Positions 8,079-15,818 of a stretch of DNA of 64,000 nt are shown piece by piece. Each line of letters starts with the position of its first letter. Position 1 is the first letter of the stretch. The stretch is taken from the NCBI RefSeq assembly GCF_000504285.1, contig NZ_KI632511.1, positions 6,740,154 through 6,804,153 of the forward strand. The letters are read 5' to 3'. The position numbers and the translations under genes are program-made. The notes below the pieces were generated by a model. It worked only from the letters and a program-made list of their open reading frames with translations, was not told where the DNA came from and did not search any database. This stretch comes from Actinospica robiniae DSM 44927. GTDB lineage: Bacteria; Actinomycetota; Actinomycetes; Streptomycetales; Catenulisporaceae.

Positions 8079-8924
8079 TCAGGCGTCGCGTCTGCTCAGG
8101 AGCCACGCCGCCAGGACCCACAGCACCGCGGTCCACGCCGCGAAGACGGCGAAGCCCTCCCAAGCCGTGATCAGGAACTTGTCGGGCAGGTCCTTCTGGA
8201 AGACCGCGTATCCCGCGTTCGTGGGCTCATAGGTGTAGAGGTACTGGCCGGCCTTGCCCGGAATCGCCTGCAAGAGCGGGCCGACCACCAGCACCAGCGC
8301 GATCACCGTGCAGATCGCCCCGGCCACGTGCCGGATGAGCGAGCCCACCAGCAGGGAGAAGAGCGCCAGCACGCCGAGGTACAGCCCCACCCCGACGACC
8401 TGGCGCATGTGCGCGTCGTCGTTCAGATGCAGGGAGAAGAGGCTCTTGAACGTCTGCTGCCCGATGCCGAACGCGGCGAACGCGACGATCTCGCCGACGA
8501 TCAGCACCAGCACCGTGAAGACCACGGACTTGGCCGCGAGCATGCGCATCCGGTGCGGGCTGGCCAGCAGGGTGCTGCGGATCATGCCGGTGGAGTACTC
8601 GCTCGCGGTGACCAGCACGCCGAGCACGGCCACGCCCAGCTGGCCGAGCAGAATGCCGAAGTTCATGATCGTCGCGAGCGGGTCCTCCATGAGCGAGGCC
8701 TTGTCCGACGGACTGGCCTGGTCCCAGTTGTGCACCACCAGGAACGGGATCAGCCAACTGAAGAACAGGAACACGACGACGAGGCTGATCAGCGACCAGT
8801 AGGTCGAGCGGACCGAGCGCAGCTTGGTCCACTCGGCCAGCAGCAGCCGGCCGAAGTTCGCGTGGCCGGAACCCGCGCTGTTGGCCTGCAGCGCACCCGT
8901 CGTGAGGGGACTGCTAGCTGCCAT
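8079..8924 (-). CDS. ABC-2 type exporter permease (pair 2)
   Basis: This 281-residue membrane protein has about six hydrophobic helices. The N-terminal cytoplasmic motif AEWTKLRSVRSTYW and the loop EYSTGMIRSTLLASP match the other two permeases in this block. The ATG at 8924 has GGGAGG 6 bases upstream and lies 11 bases inside the 3' end of its ATPase gene, so coupling is likely. The C-terminus ends in SRRDA, like FRRRDA in pair 3 and FKKKDA in pair 1, which shows descent from one ancestor. Substrate unknown. Confidence 0.85.
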   Translation of the reverse strand: MAASSPLTTGALQANSAGSGHANFGRLLLAEWTKLRSVRSTYWSLISLVVVFLFFSWLIPFLVVHNWDQASPSDKASLMEDPLATIMNFGILLGQLGVAVLGVLVTASEYSTGMIRSTLLASPHRMRMLAAKSVVFTVLVLIVGEIVAFAAFGIGQQTFKSLFSLHLNDDAHMRQVVGVGLYLGVLALFSLLVGSLIRHVAGAICTVIALVLVVGPLLQAIPGKAGQYLYTYEPTNAGYAVFQKDLPDKFLITAWEGFAVFAAWTAVLWVLAAWLLSRRDA

Positions 8925-9903
8925 GGTTGCCTCCCTGCGGCTGTCCCGGCGCGTATTGGCTGGGCACCGCCGGGGCCGGCTGCCCCGGGACTCCCGGCCC
9001 CGCGTGCGCGAACTCGCCCGCACCGCGGGTGAGCTCCATGAACGCCTCCTCCAGCGACGCGCGCTGCGGCGTGAGCTCGTGCAGCACCAGGCCCTTGGCC
9101 GCGGCGAGTTCGCCGATCTCGGCCGCGGTGGCGCCGTTGAGCAGCAGGACCCCGTCCTCGCTGCCCGGCGTGCTCTTCCACCCCTGCTCGGACGCCGCCG
9201 TACGCAGCCCGTCCGGCTGCGGCGTGCGCACCAGCACCGAGTTGTCGGAGAACTGCGCGATGAACTGGGCCACCGGCATGTCCGCCTGCAGCCGCCCGCG
9301 CCCGACCACCACGAGGTGGTCGGCGGTGACCGCCATCTCGTTCATCAGGTGCGAGGAGACCAGGATGGTGCGGCCCTCGGCGGCCAGTGCCTTCATCAGG
9401 CTCCGGATCCACACGATGCCCTCCGGGTCGAGCCCGTTGACCGGCTCGTCCAGGATCAGGATCTTGGGATCCGCCAGCAGTGCCGCCGCGATCCCCAGCC
9501 GCTGGCCCATGCCCAGCGAGAAGCCCTTGGTCCGCTTGCGCGCCACCGGCCCCAGCCCGACCAGCTCGAGCACCTGGCTCACCCGCTGCTTGGGCACACC
9601 CTGGGTCTGGGCCAGGTACAACAGGTGATGGAACGCGGTCCGCCCGCCGTGCACGGCCTTGGCCTCGAGCAGCGCGCCGACGTAGCGCAACGGGTCCGGA
9701 AGGTCCCGGTAGGGCTTGCCGTCGATCAGGGCGGTGCCGCTGGTCGGCCGGTCCAACCCGAGGATCAGGCGCATCGTCGTGCTCTTGCCCGCCCCGTTCG
9801 GCCCGAGGAATCCGGTGATCCGCCCCGGCTGAACGGTGAAGCTCAGATGATCGACCGCGGTGGTTTCACCGTACTTCTTGACGAGATCTCTGACTTCGAT
9901 CAT
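8914..9903 (-). CDS. ABC-2 type exporter ATPase (pair 2)
   Basis: The product is 329 residues. The motifs are Walker A GPNGAGKST, signature FSLGMGQRLG, Walker B ILILDEPVNGLDPEGIVWIR and the switch His in SSHLMNEM. ATG at 9903 (MIEVRDLVKKYG) has GAGGGGG upstream; the reading frame continues far upstream only because GC-rich DNA lacks stops. Compared with its paralogues it carries an extra Pro/Gln/Gly-rich C-terminal tail of about 30 residues (GVPGQPAPAVPSQYAPGQP), which probably tolerates drift. It is coupled by an 11-base overlap to the permease at 8079-8924. Confidence 0.9.
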   Translation of the reverse strand: MIEVRDLVKKYGETTAVDHLSFTVQPGRITGFLGPNGAGKSTTMRLILGLDRPTSGTALIDGKPYRDLPDPLRYVGALLEAKAVHGGRTAFHHLLYLAQTQGVPKQRVSQVLELVGLGPVARKRTKGFSLGMGQRLGIAAALLADPKILILDEPVNGLDPEGIVWIRSLMKALAAEGRTILVSSHLMNEMAVTADHLVVVGRGRLQADMPVAQFIAQFSDNSVLVRTPQPDGLRTAASEQGWKSTPGSEDGVLLLNGATAAEIGELAAAKGLVLHELTPQRASLEEAFMELTRGAGEFAHAGPGVPGQPAPAVPSQYAPGQPQGGNHGS

Positions 9904-9954
9904 GTTTACCCCCTCTCGGCTCCCAAGGTACCCCGGCCCGATTCGGCCAAGCCA

Positions 9955-9966
9955 TACTCCTCGGTA
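9955..9966 (-). promoter_or_regulatory. Divergent match to the acyl-CoA operator, upstream of exporter pair 2
   Basis: On the minus strand the sequence is TACCGAGGAGTA, differing from TACYGRCRAGTA at one core base. It lies 52 bases before the ATPase start and overlaps a possible -10 (TATGGC, with TTTTCC 17 bases upstream). It may be a real site, or a chance match of a short degenerate motif. Confidence 0.25.
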
Positions 9967-9982
9967 CTCGTGAGGAAAACGA

Positions 9983-10017
9983 GACGGGAGCGGACCGCCG
10001 CGCGGTCCGCTCCCGTC
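9983..10017 (-). terminator. Perfect 16-bp hairpin between exporter pairs 1 and 2
   Basis: GACGGGAGCGGACCGC (9983-9998) is exactly complementary to 10002-10017, with a 3-base loop. It begins 15 bases after the stop of the pair-1 permease on the minus strand and should terminate that transcript ahead of the pair-2 promoter. Confidence 0.75.
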
Positions 10018-10031
10018 CGGCCGGTTCAGGC

Positions 10032-10880
10032 TCAGGCGTCCTTCTTCTTGAACACCCACAGACCGGCCAGCAGCGCGACCGCCGCGTAGAGCATGTAGAT
10101 GCCGAACCCGGCCCAGGCCCCGAACGCGGTGCCCACGTCGGCCGTGTGCTGGGTCGCCCAGACCTGGCTGCCCGCGTTGGCGGGCAGGTACTTGTCGACG
10201 TCGGCCTGCCAGCTGTCCGGCATGAAGTTCACGATGACCGTGACCACGAACAACAGCGCCACCCCGAGGGTGATCGTGCCGGCCGTGTGCCGCAGCGCCG
10301 CGCCGATGCCGAAGGCCAGCAGCGCCGCGCCGTCCAGGTACAGGCCGCCGCCGATGACCGCCTGCAGCGCGCCGTGCGAGCTCAGCGACAGGTGCACGCC
10401 CTTCTCCGCCCAGAAGTGCGTGCCGATCAGGAACGAGGCGAAGGAGATGACCTCTCCGACCACGAACGCGATCACGGCCACCACGACGAGCTTCGCGAAG
10501 AACACGTGCAGCCGGCGCGGCTGTGCGGACAGGCTGGTGCGGATCATGCCGGTGGCGTACTCGCTGGTGACCGCGAGCGCGCCGAAGACCACCATGACCA
10601 ACTGGCCGAGCATGATGCCGAACATGCTGCGGGCCACCAGGTCCCGCCGCTCGAGCTGCGCAGCGGACAGGTTGGTGTGGCTGGCCTGCCCCCAGTTGCC
10701 CAGGGTGCTGATGCCCACGGCCACGATGATGGCCGCGGCCAGCGTCCAGACCGTCGAGCGGACCGAGCGGATCTTCGTCCACTCCGACGCCAGCGCGCCG
10801 CCGAAGCCGGCCCGGCCGCGGGCCGGCGGCAGGGGGGTGAGCCCGGCGAACGCCGAGGGGGTGTCGGTGACCGTGCTCAT
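10032..10880 (-). CDS. ABC-2 type exporter permease (pair 1)
   Basis: The 282-residue membrane protein has about six hydrophobic segments, the N-terminal motif SEWTKIRSVRSTVW and the loop EYATGMIRTSLSAQP. The ATG at 10880 starts 2 bases after the ATPase stop. The longer open frame upstream is only the ATPase gene read in another frame. It is most similar in layout to the pair-2 and pair-3 permeases. The exported compound is unknown. Confidence 0.85.
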   Translation of the reverse strand: MSTVTDTPSAFAGLTPLPPARGRAGFGGALASEWTKIRSVRSTVWTLAAAIIVAVGISTLGNWGQASHTNLSAAQLERRDLVARSMFGIMLGQLVMVVFGALAVTSEYATGMIRTSLSAQPRRLHVFFAKLVVVAVIAFVVGEVISFASFLIGTHFWAEKGVHLSLSSHGALQAVIGGGLYLDGAALLAFGIGAALRHTAGTITLGVALLFVVTVIVNFMPDSWQADVDKYLPANAGSQVWATQHTADVGTAFGAWAGFGIYMLYAAVALLAGLWVFKKKDA

Positions 10881-10882
10881 GC

Positions 10883-11806
10883 TCAGGCGCCCTTTCCGGC
10901 CGGGACCGCCGCGTGGTACTCCACCGCGTCCTTCGTCAGCTCCATGAACGCCTGCTCCAGCGAGGCCTGGATCGGGCTGAGCTCGTGCACCCGGATCCCG
11001 TTGTCGAAGGCCAGATCGCCGATGTCGACCATGCCCATCCTGGTCACCAGCAGCGCCTCGTCGCCGTCCGCGCGCACCGTGGCGCCCTTGTCGGTCAGCA
11101 GCGTGTTGAGCTTCGCCGTCTCCGGGGTCCTGACCCGGATGGAGAGCTCGGAGTTGTTGTCGATGAACTCCTGCACCGAGCAGTCGGCCACCAGCCGGCC
11201 GCGGCCGATCACGATCAGGTGGTCGGCGGTGTTCTCCATCTCGCTCATCAGGTGCGAGGAGACGAACACGGTCCGGCCCTCGGACGCCAGCGCCCGCATC
11301 AGGTTCCTGATCCAGAGGATGCCCTCCGGGTCCAGGCCGTTGACCGGCTCGTCGAACATCAGCACCTGCGGGTCGCCGAGCAGCGCGGAGGCGATGCCCA
11401 GGCGCTGGCCCATGCCGAGGGAGAAGCCCTTGGACCGCTTGCGCCCCACCGCGGACAGGCCCACCAGGGCGAGCACCTCCTCCACCCGGCGCTTGGGCAG
11501 GTTGTTCGTCTGGGCCAGGCACAGCAGGTGGTTGTAAGCGCTGCGGCCGCCGTGCACGGCCTTGGCGTCGAGCAGCGCGCCGACCTCGCGCATCGGGTGC
11601 GCGGTCCGCCCGAACGGCTTGCCGCCGACGGTCACCGTGCCGGACGTCGGGGCGTCGAGGCCCAGGATCATCCGCATCGTGGTCGACTTGCCGGCGCCGT
11701 TCGGGCCGAGGAAGCCGGTCACCTGTCCCGGCTTCACGGTGAAGCTCAGCTGGTCCACCGCCAGCCGGTCCCCGTATCTCTTGGTGAGGCCTACCGCCTC
11801 GATCAT
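10883..11806 (-). CDS. ABC-2 type exporter ATPase (pair 1)
   Basis: The product is 307 residues. It has Walker A GPNGAGKST, signature FSLGMGQRLG, Walker B VLMFDEPVNGLDPEGILWIR and SSHLMSEM with the switch His. The ATG at 11806 is preceded by GGGAGAG. It is the first gene of the three-exporter block on the minus strand. Upstream, TAAGGT on the minus strand near 11858 may be a -10 box, but no good -35 is visible. The C-terminal regulatory domain is similar in length to that of pair 3. Confidence 0.9.
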   Translation of the reverse strand: MIEAVGLTKRYGDRLAVDQLSFTVKPGQVTGFLGPNGAGKSTTMRMILGLDAPTSGTVTVGGKPFGRTAHPMREVGALLDAKAVHGGRSAYNHLLCLAQTNNLPKRRVEEVLALVGLSAVGRKRSKGFSLGMGQRLGIASALLGDPQVLMFDEPVNGLDPEGILWIRNLMRALASEGRTVFVSSHLMSEMENTADHLIVIGRGRLVADCSVQEFIDNNSELSIRVRTPETAKLNTLLTDKGATVRADGDEALLVTRMGMVDIGDLAFDNGIRVHELSPIQASLEQAFMELTKDAVEYHAAVPAGKGA

Positions 11807-12183
11807 GGTGGGTTCTCTCCCGGTGCTCGCCTGGTCGCTCTTGCGGACTGTGCCACCTTAGACAGGGCCGTGCCTCGGCGTCGTCCGACTCCGGGATGGT
11901 CCCGGCGGCCGTCCGCTGCTACCTCAGACGGACGTGGCGATCAGCACCGGGGAAAGCCGTACGTGCGGCGGGAAAGTCCGTCCGGCGCCGAAATGCCGCC
12001 GAAACGGCGCTCGAACTTGCGCAAAGTCCTTTTAAATCGGCCGGGAGGCCGTACAATCGAGACCTCGAAGACGCTGAGCTCCGCTAAGCGCTGGCCGGGA
12101 ACCTGTGCCGTCGTCATGACGGTGTGTGGGGGCAGCGGAAGCGCGCGGCCACGTCGTCGAGAGCCGCGCATGGCGCGGTTGTC
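11807..12183. other. Intergenic region with a possible promoter for the amidohydrolase relic
   Basis: I see no intact gene in 11807-12493. A TACAAT -10-like box at 12052-12057 on the plus strand, with TTTTAA about 16 bases upstream, may be the old promoter of the relic that follows. The left edge holds the promoter region of exporter pair 1. Confidence 0.35.
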
Positions 12184-12315
12184 GAGTATGCCGTCGGTTA
12201 CGTGGTGGTCTCCGACGGCAGAATCGTGCAGGTCGGTAGCGGAGCTGCCCCGACCGTCCGGCACGAAGGAGCCCGGGTGGTGGACGGTAGTGGGTGCCTA
12301 ACCACCCCCGGGCTC
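12184..12315 (+). pseudogene. N-terminal relic of an 8-oxoguanine deaminase-like amidohydrolase
   Basis: In one frame this stretch reads EYAVGYVVVSDGRIVQVGSG, then AAPTVRHEGARVVDGSGCLT and TPGLAD. This is the N-terminal beta-sandwich of cytosine/8-oxoguanine-deaminase-type amidohydrolases, which normally continues VNTHHHFYQW with the first metal ligands. Here homology ends just after PGL and the frame runs into Pro/Arg-rich noise, so the metal-binding barrel (more than 350 residues) is gone. A deletion relic is the simplest reading. A chance match is unlikely because about 44 residues fit in order, but I could not align it. Confidence 0.5.
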
Positions 12316-12493
12316 GCCGACCTCCTCCCCGCGCCCGGCGCCGCCCGCCCGCCCGTGGCCGCCGTTTCGCCGCCGCAGCGCCGCCGGGGAACCCAAGTGT
12401 TGACACCGGGCTCTAGGATTTCTCCTCGTACGCCGACGTAGGGTCGGCTACCCGGGCCGCCGTGCGGGCCGGGCACCGGGAGGGAACAAGGGC

Positions 12494-13003
12494 GTGGCTG
12501 AGCCCAGCGTGTTGGAGTTCGATCTGACGCGGGAGCGACTTGAGGATTTCCTCACGTCGGCGAACCAGCGGTCGCGGGCCGCGGCGTTCGGCGGGATCTA
12601 CTTCCTCGCCGGTGTGGGGCTGATCGTCCTCGGCGACTCCACGGGCGACCGTCTCGCCTCCGGGCTCGGTGTCTTCGTCGCCGTGATCGCCGCGTTCCTC
12701 CTGCTCGGATCCTTCCGGATGCCGCAGGCGAGGGAGCGCACGATCGCCCGACTGGCCGGTCCGACCAGGATCCAGCTGAGCGAGTACGGCTTCGAATACA
12801 GCGGGACCACCATCGCCGAGCGGCTCGAATGGTCCCGGATCTGGCGCCTGCTCGACCGGCCGCGCTGCTGGGTCGTGATGACCAAGAACCCGGTGACCAC
12901 CTATTTCATACCCAAGTCCGCCGTGCCCGACGAGCAGCGGGAGGCCTTCGCCGCCTGGCTCAAAGCCGGGGCCGGCCGGGCCTACAAGACCAGGGAGCGT
13001 TGA
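12494..13003 (+). CDS. YcxB-like membrane protein, copy 1
   Basis: The product is 169 residues. A short N-terminal strand (VLEFDLTRERLEDFL) is followed by two transmembrane helices (about 33-75) and a C-terminal PH-like YcxB domain with IQLSEYGFEYSGTTIAERLEW, SRIWRLLDRPRCWVVMT and FIPKSAVPDEQREAF. It is therefore membrane-anchored with a cytoplasmic domain; the function of the family is unknown. GTG at 12494 follows AGGGAACAAGG. Copy 2 begins 7 bases after its stop, so the pair forms an operon made by tandem duplication. Confidence 0.75.
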   Translation: MAEPSVLEFDLTRERLEDFLTSANQRSRAAAFGGIYFLAGVGLIVLGDSTGDRLASGLGVFVAVIAAFLLLGSFRMPQARERTIARLAGPTRIQLSEYGFEYSGTTIAERLEWSRIWRLLDRPRCWVVMTKNPVTTYFIPKSAVPDEQREAFAAWLKAGAGRAYKTRER

Positions 13004-13010
13004 TCGAGCC

Positions 13011-13523
13011 ATGGCCACGCCCGTCACCCTCGAGTTCGAGCTGACCGACGACGAGATCGTCCGCGAGCTCGGCCTGCGCCGCGAACGGTCCAACAGCCTG
13101 CTGATCACAGTGGTGATGCTGGTCGGCGCGTTCGCCTGCTTCGCGCTCTACCAGTGGGACAGCCGGCCGCGGATGTACCTGCCCGCCCTGCTGCTGCTCG
13201 CCTACGCCCTCGGCACGCTCTTCTATGCGCTGGTCTTCCTGCCCCGCAAGGGCAAGGCGGAGGTGCGGCGGCTGGCCGGGACGGCGCGGGTGAAGTTCGC
13301 CGACGACGGCGTCCGTTACGGCGGCGAGCACACCACCAAGGGCTTCAGCTGGCCCAACGTCCGGGCGGTGCTCGAGCAGCCCGGCTCCTGGCTGGTGGTG
13401 ACCAACCGCAAGGACACCGGCTACGTCATACCCAAGTCGGCCGTGGCCGAGGGGGAGGGCGAGGAGTTCGCCGGAGCACTCAGGGAATGGGCCGGCAAGC
13501 GTTACAAGATCAGGCGCCGGTAG
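13011..13523 (+). CDS. YcxB-like membrane protein, copy 2
   Basis: The 170-residue product is laid out like copy 1: VTLEFELTDDEIVREL, two transmembrane helices (about 31-78), then ARVKFADDGVRYGGEHTTKG, FSWPNVRAVLEQPGSWLVVT and YVIPKSAVAEGEGEEF. The shared IPKSAV and the W..(I/V)(R/W)..L.....(S/C)W(L/V)V(V/M)T pattern show common descent. It is probably co-transcribed with copy 1 and possibly acts as a hetero-oligomer with it (inference). The urease accessory genes start 180 bases downstream and need not belong to the same unit. Confidence 0.75.
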   Translation: MATPVTLEFELTDDEIVRELGLRRERSNSLLITVVMLVGAFACFALYQWDSRPRMYLPALLLLAYALGTLFYALVFLPRKGKAEVRRLAGTARVKFADDGVRYGGEHTTKGFSWPNVRAVLEQPGSWLVVTNRKDTGYVIPKSAVAEGEGEEFAGALREWAGKRYKIRRR

Positions 13524-13703
13524 CGCGCCGGTCCCGGTCGCCTCCGCGTAGTGCCCGCGGCGCCGGCCGGCCGGTGAACTGGTGGGAAATCGTTGTCCCA
13601 TAAGCGGTGCGCCGACCGGGCAAGCCTGATATGAAGAGATGCGGCACTTCGCCGTGCCCTGCGCCACGTCCCGTCCCGCCGGCCCGACGACACTGTTGAC
13701 CTG

Positions 13704-14390
13704 ATGACCAGATCCGCGTTGCTCCTGCTGGCCGACTCCCGGTTTCCCGCGGGCGCGCACGCATACTCCGGCGGCCTCGAGTCGGCCGTCGCGGCCGGCC
13801 GGGTGCACGACGCCGCCACCCTGCACGAGTTCCTTCTCGGCCGCGTGCACACCGCGGCCTTGGTCGGCGCGTCCTTCGCGGCCGCGTCCTGGTTCAGCAC
13901 CGACCCCGAGCCGCTGGCCGAGCTCGACTACGAATACGACGTGCGCCTGCTCTCGCCCACCCTGCGCCAAGGCTCCCGCCGCCTCGGCCGCCACCTGCTC
14001 CGCGCGGTCGCGGCGACCTGGCCGAGCCCGCGCCTCGACCTCGTCCGCGGCCTCGACCTGGCCGGCGCGCACCACCCGCTCGTGCTCGGCGCGGCCTGCG
14101 CCGCCGCCGAACTCACGGTGGACGACGCCGCGGCCTGCGCCGTCCACGGCATCCTCACGACGCCCGCGAGTGCCGCGGTCAAGCTGCTCGGCCTCGATCC
14201 GAACGAGGTCAGCGCCGTCCTGGCCCGGCTCGCCCCGACCGCGGACCGGATCGCCGTCAAAGCCGTCGCCCTGGCCCGGATGGCCCGGCTGCGGTCCGAT
14301 CCCGGCATGCTGCCCGCGCTCGGCTCGCCGTTGCTCGACCTGACCGCGGAAGACCACGCCGGCTGGGAGGTGCGTCTGTTTGCCTCCTAA
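13704..14390 (+). CDS. ureF: Urease accessory protein UreF
   Basis: The product is 228 residues, the usual length. It has the UreF features [20 protein letters not shown] at the N-terminus, a central [16 protein letters not shown] and [19 protein letters not shown]. UreF works with UreD and UreG in delivering nickel to apo-urease in the cytoplasm. ATG at 13704 gives the family N-terminus directly, though no strong ribosome-binding site is visible. The gene overlaps ureG by 11 bases. No urease structural genes and no ureE lie in this window, so the urease itself must be encoded elsewhere or be absent. Confidence 0.9.
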   Translation: MTRSALLLLADSRFPAGAHAYSGGLESAVAAGRVHDAATLHEFLLGRVHTAALVGASFAAASWFSTDPEPLAELDYEYDVRLLSPTLRQGSRRLGRHLLRAVAATWPSPRLDLVRGLDLAGAHHPLVLGAACAAAELTVDDAAACAVHGILTTPASAAVKLLGLDPNEVSAVLARLAPTADRIAVKAVALARMARLRSDPGMLPALGSPLLDLTAEDHAGWEVRLFAS

Positions 14391-15144
14391 GTCGACCACG
14401 ACCGGCAAACCTGCGCGGAGCAAGCCGTCCGCCGCCACCACGGTCGTCACGCCCATCACCGCAGCTCGCAGTGCCGTCTCATCCAGTGCCCTCGCCGCTG
14501 CGTCCGCCGTCACGCCCAACCGGATCTGCGTGCGCGTCGGCATCGGCGGACCGGTCGGAGCCGGCAAGACGACGCTCGTCGCAGCCGTCTGCCGGGTGCT
14601 GCGGGCCGAATACGCACTCGCCGTCGTCACCAACGAGCCGCAGACCCGCGAGGACGCCGACTACCTGCTCGGCGAAGGCGTGCTCGAACCCGAACGCGTC
14701 GTCGCCGTGCAGACCGGATGCAGCCCGCAAACGGCGATCCGCGAGGACATCGCGGCCAATCTCGACGCCGTCGAAGCCCTGGAGGCGGCCCTGCACCCGC
14801 TCGATCTGCTGCTGCTCGAGGCCGGCGGCGGCGACCTGACCGCCACCTTCAGCAGTGGCCTGATAGACCGGCAGATCTTCCTGCTCGACGCCGCCGCGGG
14901 CACCCGCTCGGCCCGCAAGGGCGGCCCCGGCGTGACCCGGGCGGACCTGCTCGTGGTCAACAAGACCGACCTCGCGGCGTCCGCCGGCACCGATCTGGAG
15001 GTCCTGCGCCGAGACGCCGGCGAACGCCGCGAGTCGCGCCCGACCCTGTTCACCTCGCTCGCCGAGCACCCGGACGCGCCGGCCGTCGCCGACTGGATCA
15101 GAGGCCTGATCGAGGAGCGGCGGACCGCGCTGGGGCGCGGATGA
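14380..15144 (+). CDS. ureG: Divergent urease accessory GTPase UreG
   Basis: The product is 254 residues: a 48-residue Ala/Ser/Thr-rich extension, then the SIMIBI GTPase domain with P-loop [12 protein letters not shown] (54-65), [30 protein letters not shown] including the NKTD guanine motif. The normally invariant nickel-binding Cys-Pro-His of UreG (GGCPHTAIRED) reads [11 protein letters not shown] at 113-123, so the Cys and His ligands are replaced by Ser115 and Gln117. ESGGDN is EAGGGD. TTG at 14380 has GGGAGG upstream and overlaps ureF; a shorter GTG start at 14530 is possible. A role in nickel insertion is therefore uncertain. Confidence 0.85.
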   Translation: MPPKSTTTGKPARSKPSAATTVVTPITAARSAVSSSALAAASAVTPNRICVRVGIGGPVGAGKTTLVAAVCRVLRAEYALAVVTNEPQTREDADYLLGEGVLEPERVVAVQTGCSPQTAIREDIAANLDAVEALEAALHPLDLLLLEAGGGDLTATFSSGLIDRQIFLLDAAAGTRSARKGGPGVTRADLLVVNKTDLAASAGTDLEVLRRDAGERRESRPTLFTSLAEHPDAPAVADWIRGLIEERRTALGRG

Positions 15145-15818
15145 AGGCGCGCGCCCGGATCGTCGCCCGCGCGCAGCCGGACGGCACCACCCGCCTCGTC
15201 ACGCTCGCCGGGGAGACCCCGCTGCTGCTGCGCCGCGCCCCCCATCCGGACGGCCTCGACACCGCCCGGGTGCACCTGCTCGGCGGCGCCTCCGGCCCGA
15301 TCGGCGGAGACGACCTGGCCTACCGCGTCGACATCGGCCCCGGTGCCCGCGTGCAGGTGCGCAGCGTCGCCGCGAGCCTCGCCCTGCCCGGCCCCGGCGG
15401 CGCCCAGTCCACCCTCGCCTGCGACGTGCAGGTCGCCTCAGGCGGCAGCCTGGACTGGCGCCCCGAACCGGTGATCGCGGTCCGCGGGGCCAACCACTCC
15501 GCCCACGCCGAGCTCGACCTGGCCGAGGGCGCCGAGCTCTTCTGGCGCCAGGACGTCGTGCTCGGCCGGGAAGACGAGGAGAGCGGCTCCATCCGGTCCC
15601 GGCTGCGGATCCGGGTGTCCGGCCGCGTTGTGTTCGACCACGAATTCGCGCTGGGTCCGCGCTATCCCGGCTCGCTCGGCCCGGCCGGGTCGGCCGGCTA
15701 CCACCGGCTGACCCTCACCGCCGAGCTCGCCCCGGACCAGCCCCGCCCCTCGATCCGGCTCGCCTTCAGCGGCCCCGGCCTGCCGGAGCTCTCGCACGCG
15801 TTCATGCCCGTGGAATGA
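15141..15818 (+). CDS. ureD: Urease accessory protein UreD (UreH)
   Basis: The product is 225 residues, somewhat short for UreD. Recognisable parts are [71 protein letters not shown] and [12 protein letters not shown]. UreD is the scaffold that binds apo-urease and receives nickel through UreF and UreG. ATG at 15141 overlaps the ureG stop by 4 bases, so all three genes form a coupled unit ureF-ureG-ureD. The 3' end overlaps the convergent acyltransferase gene by 17 bases. Confidence 0.85.
   Translation: MKARARIVARAQPDGTTRLVTLAGETPLLLRRAPHPDGLDTARVHLLGGASGPIGGDDLAYRVDIGPGARVQVRSVAASLALPGPGGAQSTLACDVQVASGGSLDWRPEPVIAVRGANHSAHAELDLAEGAELFWRQDVVLGREDEESGSIRSRLRIRVSGRVVFDHEFALGPRYPGSLGPAGSAGYHRLTLTAELAPDQPRPSIRLAFSGPGLPELSHAFMPVE

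Noticed and set aside
12400-12419. TTGACA and TAGGAT as a promoter for the YcxB pair
   Set aside because: The spacing is only 8 bases, far too short for a -35/-10 pair.
12124-12441. The amidohydrolase-like frame as a functional small gene
   Set aside because: Homology covers only about 44 residues and stops before any catalytic residue; the rest of the frame is Pro/Arg-rich noise.
13704-15818. A complete urease cluster
   Set aside because: Only ureF, ureG and ureD are present; no ureA, ureB, ureC or ureE is visible on either side.
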